From NCBI RefSeq assembly GCF_024741135.1, contig NZ_JANSUY010000003.1, forward strand, positions 248,001-312,000: 64,000 nucleotides of DNA, written 5' to 3'. A program made the translations under genes and the position numbers. Source of the DNA: Aquiflexum gelatinilyticum. GTDB taxonomy: Bacteria > Bacteroidota > Bacteroidia > Cytophagales > Cyclobacteriaceae. The notes beneath the pieces were generated by a model, which did no database searches, was not told where the DNA came from, and saw only the letters and a program-made list of their open reading frames with translations. Below, one piece after another: positions 60,297 to 64,000 of this stretch. Position 1 is the stretch's first letter; every line of letters begins with the position of its first letter.

Positions 60297-61388
60297 ATGC
60301 AATTCTCTTGGGCAGACCCAAAGGAAGTACAGCGGATTTCCGCTTTGGCAGATTCTTTCGATATCTCTTATGTTCAATATCCTATCCACAGGAAACCCAT
60401 TGCTGCCATCGGGGCAATATGGTCTGTTTATCAAGGAGTTTTTTATTTGAAAAAGTACATCCAAGAGCATCAGATACAAATTTTGATGCCTAGGTCTACC
60501 ATGCCGGCCATGATGGTCAACAGGCTTTGGGGTTGGCTGAGAAAGCAGTCGGTTTCTGTGGTATTTGATGCTGATGGATTGCCTTTGGAGGAGCGGGTGG
60601 ATTATGCCGGTCTTGATCCTTCGGGAAGACAATACCTGCTCTTGAAAAAAGAGGAGGAAAAGATATTGAGAAAGGCAGACAAGGTGATAACCAGGAGTCA
60701 AAAATCCATTGCTATCCATTTGGAGAAAATCGGAATGGCACATCAAAGAAAATTCTTCAAAGTGGGCAATGGGCGGGATACCCGGTTTTTCAAACCTGAT
60801 TCTGAAAGCAGGGAAAGAATCCGCAAAGGATTTGGGCTTTCGGATGAAGATATGCTTTGGGTATATACAGGAACCGTCGGTCCGCAATATATGGTGGAGG
60901 AAATGTTAGGGTTGTTTGAAAGATTTCACCAAAATAGCCCCAAGTCAAAGTTTTTGATCCTGACCAGAAATACCGATTTCCTAAAAGGAAAGATCCCCGG
61001 GATTCTCAGCGATTCTGTGATTGTCCAAAATGGGTCATACAAGGAAATCCCATATTACCTTTCAGCGGCAGACCTTGGTTTGAGTTTGAGAAAAGCCGCA
61101 ATCAGCTTGGCAGGGATTGCCCCCATCAAGTTGGGGGAATACTTGTTGTGTGGTTTGCCTGTTATCGCCTCTTCGGGCGTAGGTGATACGGAAGAAATGT
61201 TAAAGGACAAGGATTTTTGTTTTCTTATAGGGTCAGTCGGGGATGGACTGATTACCCCGCAATTCCAAGAATGGATTGGTGGGTTGGCCAAATTGGATAG
61301 GGGAAAAATCAGAGAATTTGGATTGGAGAATTTCAGTCTTGAGCAGAGTGTGGGGAGTTATTTGAGAATGTTGAATGAAGAATTATGA
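60297..61388 (+). CDS. Glycosyltransferase, GT4-like (true start probably upstream)
   Basis: A GT-B glycosyltransferase, 363 aa from the ATG at 60297, ending with the donor-site region IKLGEYLLCGLPVIASSGVGD. The frame is open upstream to a stop at 60141 and encodes KNLLFVTWESESTNYLESLF, the missing first strand of the GT-B fold, so translation surely begins earlier. No ATG/GTG/TTG is available there; a CTG at 60174, right after the last repeat copy, is the only near-standard codon (giving 404 aa). The last codons (MLNEEL, stop) belong to the 7-bp repeat tract beginning at 61363. Confidence 0.82.
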   Translation: MQFSWADPKEVQRISALADSFDISYVQYPIHRKPIAAIGAIWSVYQGVFYLKKYIQEHQIQILMPRSTMPAMMVNRLWGWLRKQSVSVVFDADGLPLEERVDYAGLDPSGRQYLLLKKEEEKILRKADKVITRSQKSIAIHLEKIGMAHQRKFFKVGNGRDTRFFKPDSESRERIRKGFGLSDEDMLWVYTGTVGPQYMVEEMLGLFERFHQNSPKSKFLILTRNTDFLKGKIPGILSDSVIVQNGSYKEIPYYLSAADLGLSLRKAAISLAGIAPIKLGEYLLCGLPVIASSGVGDTEEMLKDKDFCFLIGSVGDGLITPQFQEWIGGLAKLDRGKIREFGLENFSLEQSVGSYLRMLNEEL

Positions 61389-61558
61389 ATGAAGAATTTT
61401 GAATGAAGAATGAGGAATGGAGAATGGAGAATGAGGAATGAATAATGATGAATTATGAATGGAGAATGAGGAATTGAGAATTGAGAATTGGGAATTGAGA
61501 ATTGGGAATGGAGAATGGGGAATGGAGAATGAATAATGAGGAATGAAGAATGAGGAAT
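61363..61558. repeat. 28 perfectly phased 7-bp units (NNNNAAT)
   Basis: Twenty-eight consecutive heptads with AAT at positions 5-7: TGAGAAT, GTTGAAT, GAAGAAT, TATGAAT, ... GAGGAAT. They start inside the last codons of the GT gene and reach 1 bp before the ATG of the next gene, filling the whole spacer. Consensus (G/T)(A/G)(A/G)(G/T)AAT; the first four bases vary, AAT and phase do not. Confidence 0.95.
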
Positions 61559-61559
61559 A

Positions 61560-62756
61560 ATGGGAATTGAGGAAATGGGGGTAGAGGTGGTATTGATTTT
61601 TGGGTTAGTGGTTTTGCTGGTTTGGTCGAATGTGACCGTGGCAAAGAGCACAGGTATGTCGAAGATTCAGGCTTGGGGGTTACAGTTTATTTGGGTCTAT
61701 CATTTCCTGTTTTCTTTTGTTTTTTACTATTACCTTCAAAAAAACGGAGGCGATGCGATCCGTTATTGGGATTTGACTGCGGACCTTTCCCAAGGAGCTT
61801 CTACTTGGTGGGAACATTGGGGAAGGGGGACTTTCTTTTTGCAGTGGTTCAATTTTGTGCCTTCCAAGGTTTTTGGTCTGGATTTTTTGTTTGGGAATGT
61901 GTTGTATGCCTGTATTTCTTTTTTGGGGATCCGGGAGATTTATTTGGTCGGCGTGAAGTATTGGCCTGAAGCTTCTCCCAAATGGATGGAATGGGGCTGG
62001 ATGGGTTTGTTTTTCCTCCCGAACCTTCATTTTTGGTCTTCGGGGGTAGGCAAAGAAGCCTTTTTGATTTTGGGATTGGGTTGGGCAGTACGGGGCTTGG
62101 CAGATTTTCCGCGACATTGGATACTGATGGTATTTGGGGTATTGCTTTCTTTTTGGGTACGTCCCATTTCAGGTCTGGTATTGGGTTTGGTGGTATGGCT
62201 TGGTTTGTTGTCTGAGAAGCGGATTTCTGTTCTTTACAAGACAGGTTTTAGTTTAGTGATTTTGTTCGCTGTTGCCTATGCTGTTGAAAGGATTTTTGTG
62301 GCGATGCATTTGGAGGAGATTTCCTTGTCAGCCTTGAGGCAGTTCAGTGCTGGGCAAATGGAGTTTTTACGGGGATTTGGCGCTGCTTCAGAAGTTCCTA
62401 TGGAGGAATATTCCTGGGCTGCCAAACTATGGACTGTGTTATTCATGCCAATTTGGACAGACATCCGGGATTTTTGGGATTTGGCGGCAGTTATGGAAAA
62501 CATTTTGGCTTTCCTTCTCCTGTTGGGTCTGGTATTTGGTTTGGCTTACTGGTGGTTTACAAAAATCAACATGGATATTCCTGGGGTTTTGAAATTGGGT
62601 CTTGTCATGGCAATTTTGATGGGAATTGTATTTTCTCTGACATTAAATAATCTGGGAATCATGATGCGGATGAAAAGTACTTATATGTTGCTCTGTTATT
62701 TGGCAGCTTGGAGGGTTATTTATTCGGCGAATAAGTCATATTATTGTATCTCCTGA
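61560..62756 (+). CDS. Polymerase-like polytopic membrane protein, copy 2
   Basis: A 398-aa integral membrane protein with about ten helices, homologous to that at 56584: KNGGDAIRYW, FGNVLYACISFLGIREIYL, LHFWSSGVGKEA, WVRPISGLVL and NLGIMMRMKS correspond in order. Probably a second Wzy-type polymerase; the two may join different repeat units or one may be specific for a shorter glycan. The ATG at 61560 directly follows the last heptad unit. Composition is G-rich compared with copy 1. Confidence 0.72.
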   Translation: MGIEEMGVEVVLIFGLVVLLVWSNVTVAKSTGMSKIQAWGLQFIWVYHFLFSFVFYYYLQKNGGDAIRYWDLTADLSQGASTWWEHWGRGTFFLQWFNFVPSKVFGLDFLFGNVLYACISFLGIREIYLVGVKYWPEASPKWMEWGWMGLFFLPNLHFWSSGVGKEAFLILGLGWAVRGLADFPRHWILMVFGVLLSFWVRPISGLVLGLVVWLGLLSEKRISVLYKTGFSLVILFAVAYAVERIFVAMHLEEISLSALRQFSAGQMEFLRGFGAASEVPMEEYSWAAKLWTVLFMPIWTDIRDFWDLAAVMENILAFLLLLGLVFGLAYWWFTKINMDIPGVLKLGLVMAILMGIVFSLTLNNLGIMMRMKSTYMLLCYLAAWRVIYSANKSYYCIS

Positions 62757-62789
62757 AATTTTTGGTTAGAATATAAAATTTTATTTCGT

Positions 62790-63758
62790 TTGGAAAGGCC
62801 CATTTTTACTATATCCTTAGACTTCGAGCTTCATTGGGGCAGGTTTGACAAATACCCCGTGGACAAATGTTTAACCTATTATTCAGAAACAAGGAAAGCC
62901 ATTCCAAAGATGCTAGCCATGTTTGAATCCTATGGTGTGCATGCCACATGGGCTGCTGTTGGGGGATTGATGGCAGATAATCTCGAGGAGTGGCGGTCCT
63001 ACTCACCTGATTTGAAGCCCACCTATGTTCAAAAGGATTTTTCGGCATATCATTGGGTGGAAAGACAGCAGCAGCTTTATCCTGAAACACTTTTTGCCCC
63101 TAAATTGGTAAGGGAGATCATCCAATCCAAGGGTCAGGAGTTTGGCTGTCATACCTATTCCCATTATTATACCTGTGAAAAGGGACAGCAATTGGAGCAG
63201 TTCAGGGCGGATTTGAAATCCTGTCAGCGGCTGGCATTGGAGAAGTTTGACATGAAGGTGGAGACTTTGGTATTTCCAAGAAATCAATATGACCATGAAT
63301 CGATCCTTGTGGCTTCAGAAGAAGGGTTTGGTACGGTGCGTTCCAATCCGGAGGATTGGTTTTGGCGGCATACTGAGAGAAGGAGTTTAGTAAAGAAGCT
63401 TTTTCGGACCGGCGATACTTTGATTTCAATGGGGAAAGACAGTTTTTATCCATTGTCTGCTGTAGAACATAGTAATAATCCGGTGCTTTTGCCGACTTCC
63501 AGGTTGTTACGACCATTTGTAGGTAATAAGATGACTCATCAGCGCAGGATATCAAGGATCAAATCAGAGATGCAGCGGTCCGCAGAAAAGGGTATGGTGT
63601 ACCACCTGTGGTGGCATCCACATAATTTTGGACATTTTACGCAGGAAAACCTACATTACCTCCAAGAACTTTTGGCATTTTTTCAACAGCTTAGGGATGC
63701 CTATGGGATGGTTTCTCTGAACATGAAGGAAACAGCAGGTTTGGTCAGGGGGAAGTGA
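62790..63758 (+). CDS. Polysaccharide deacetylase family protein
   Basis: A 322-aa polysaccharide deacetylase-like (NodB-type, CE4) protein: ISLDFELHWGRFD at the N-terminus supplies the catalytic Asp, and GCHTYSHYY (HxxxH, about residue 110) the metal-binding His pair; FPRNQY and WWHPHNFG follow in the usual order. It would remove N-acetyl groups from a glycan or be involved in polysaccharide modification. TTG start; no signal peptide, so it may act on cytoplasmic lipid-linked sugars. It follows the polymerase-like gene by 33 bp. Confidence 0.87.
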   Translation: MERPIFTISLDFELHWGRFDKYPVDKCLTYYSETRKAIPKMLAMFESYGVHATWAAVGGLMADNLEEWRSYSPDLKPTYVQKDFSAYHWVERQQQLYPETLFAPKLVREIIQSKGQEFGCHTYSHYYTCEKGQQLEQFRADLKSCQRLALEKFDMKVETLVFPRNQYDHESILVASEEGFGTVRSNPEDWFWRHTERRSLVKKLFRTGDTLISMGKDSFYPLSAVEHSNNPVLLPTSRLLRPFVGNKMTHQRRISRIKSEMQRSAEKGMVYHLWWHPHNFGHFTQENLHYLQELLAFFQQLRDAYGMVSLNMKETAGLVRGK

Positions 63759-63786
63759 GTTTAGTTTTAATGGTCAACAGGAAATA

Positions 63787-63835
63787 GTCCACGGTCCATA
63801 GTCCATAGTCAACGGTCCACTTACCACAGTCCACC
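63787..63835 (+). repeat. Seven 7-bp GTCCACA-type units
   Basis: GTCCACG, GTCCATA, GTCCATA, GTCAACG, GTCCACT, TACCACA, GTCCACC, perfect 7-bp phase, 28 bp after the deacetylase stop. The remaining sequence to 64000 shows no gene. Confidence 0.85.
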
Positions 63836-64000
63836 GAAATATCAATTGTAATTCATACCAGGTAGTAATTGGATTGGGGTAATTGAGGAAGTTCTGATAT
63901 TTTGTATACTGGGTTTGTATCTGGACTTTACTTGGAAGAAACATAGGTTATATTCCAACTCTTGGGTAATTTTTAAATGAAATTCTATAAAAAAGGAGCT

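Noticed and set aside
61358-61651. Minus-strand ORFs rich in HSPF/ILHS repeats
   Set aside because: They are translations of the 7-bp tract, which stays open in some frames by chance.

Overview
The window looks like chromosome of a member of Bacteroidota, order Cytophagales, most likely Cyclobacteriaceae (Algoriphagus/Belliella-like). The signs are a TonB-dependent receptor with a carboxypeptidase-regulatory-like N-terminus, a TamB gene followed by a lipidated Omp85 protein (TamL type), an arginine operon using a transcarbamylase for N-acylated ornithine instead of ornithine transcarbamylase, almost no Shine-Dalgarno sequences, and many TTG/GTG starts. No tRNA, rRNA, CRISPR array, transposase or phage gene was seen.

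Layout. 1-7.7 kb: 3' part of a CCA-adding-type nucleotidyltransferase, a TPR protein, a LytTR regulator, and a secreted beta-propeller phytase directly followed by a TonB-dependent receptor (a likely phytate-phosphate uptake pair). 7.9-15.2 kb: tamB and tamL, overlapping, for outer-membrane assembly or lipid transport, followed by a 3 x 51 bp palindrome-rich tandem repeat. 15.4-22.5 kb: a secreted M28 peptidase, a DinB-like protein, a 556-aa protein whose C-terminus looks like a nucleoside phosphorylase/nucleosidase, and a YceI-porin-YceI-YceI cluster. 22.5-31 kb: a compact arginine operon on the minus strand (GNAT, argG, argC, argD, argF', argB, argE', argH). Val90 of ArgF' predicts N-succinylated rather than N-acetylated intermediates. 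31.4-35 kb: a class V aminotransferase, an HTH-Fic protein, a 55-aa zinc-ribbon membrane protein, and a DsbA/FrnE-like oxidoreductase.

35.5-63.8 kb is a surface polysaccharide locus. It starts with a winged-helix protein carrying a degenerate nucleotidyltransferase domain and continues with membrane proteins, a FemAB/GNAT-like protein, an acyltransferase, a FkbM methyltransferase, a DegT aminotransferase with two PglD-like acetyltransferases, an ABC exporter/flippase, about ten glycosyltransferases (including two tandem WecF-like paralogs), two paralogous polymerase-like membrane proteins and a polysaccharide deacetylase. From about 45.1 to 56.5 kb the genes are clearly AT-richer and tightly coupled, suggesting a horizontally acquired cassette.

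The most unusual non-coding signal is a set of short-period repeats in the spacers. Perfectly phased 7-bp tracts occur in two main motif families (NNNNAAT and GTCCACA-like). Tracts of about 11 bp also occur. Many begin at or inside the stop codon of the preceding gene. A mosaic of longer repeats at 59.7-60.2 kb has inverted relatives at 40.85-40.96 kb, bracketing the core of the polysaccharide locus.
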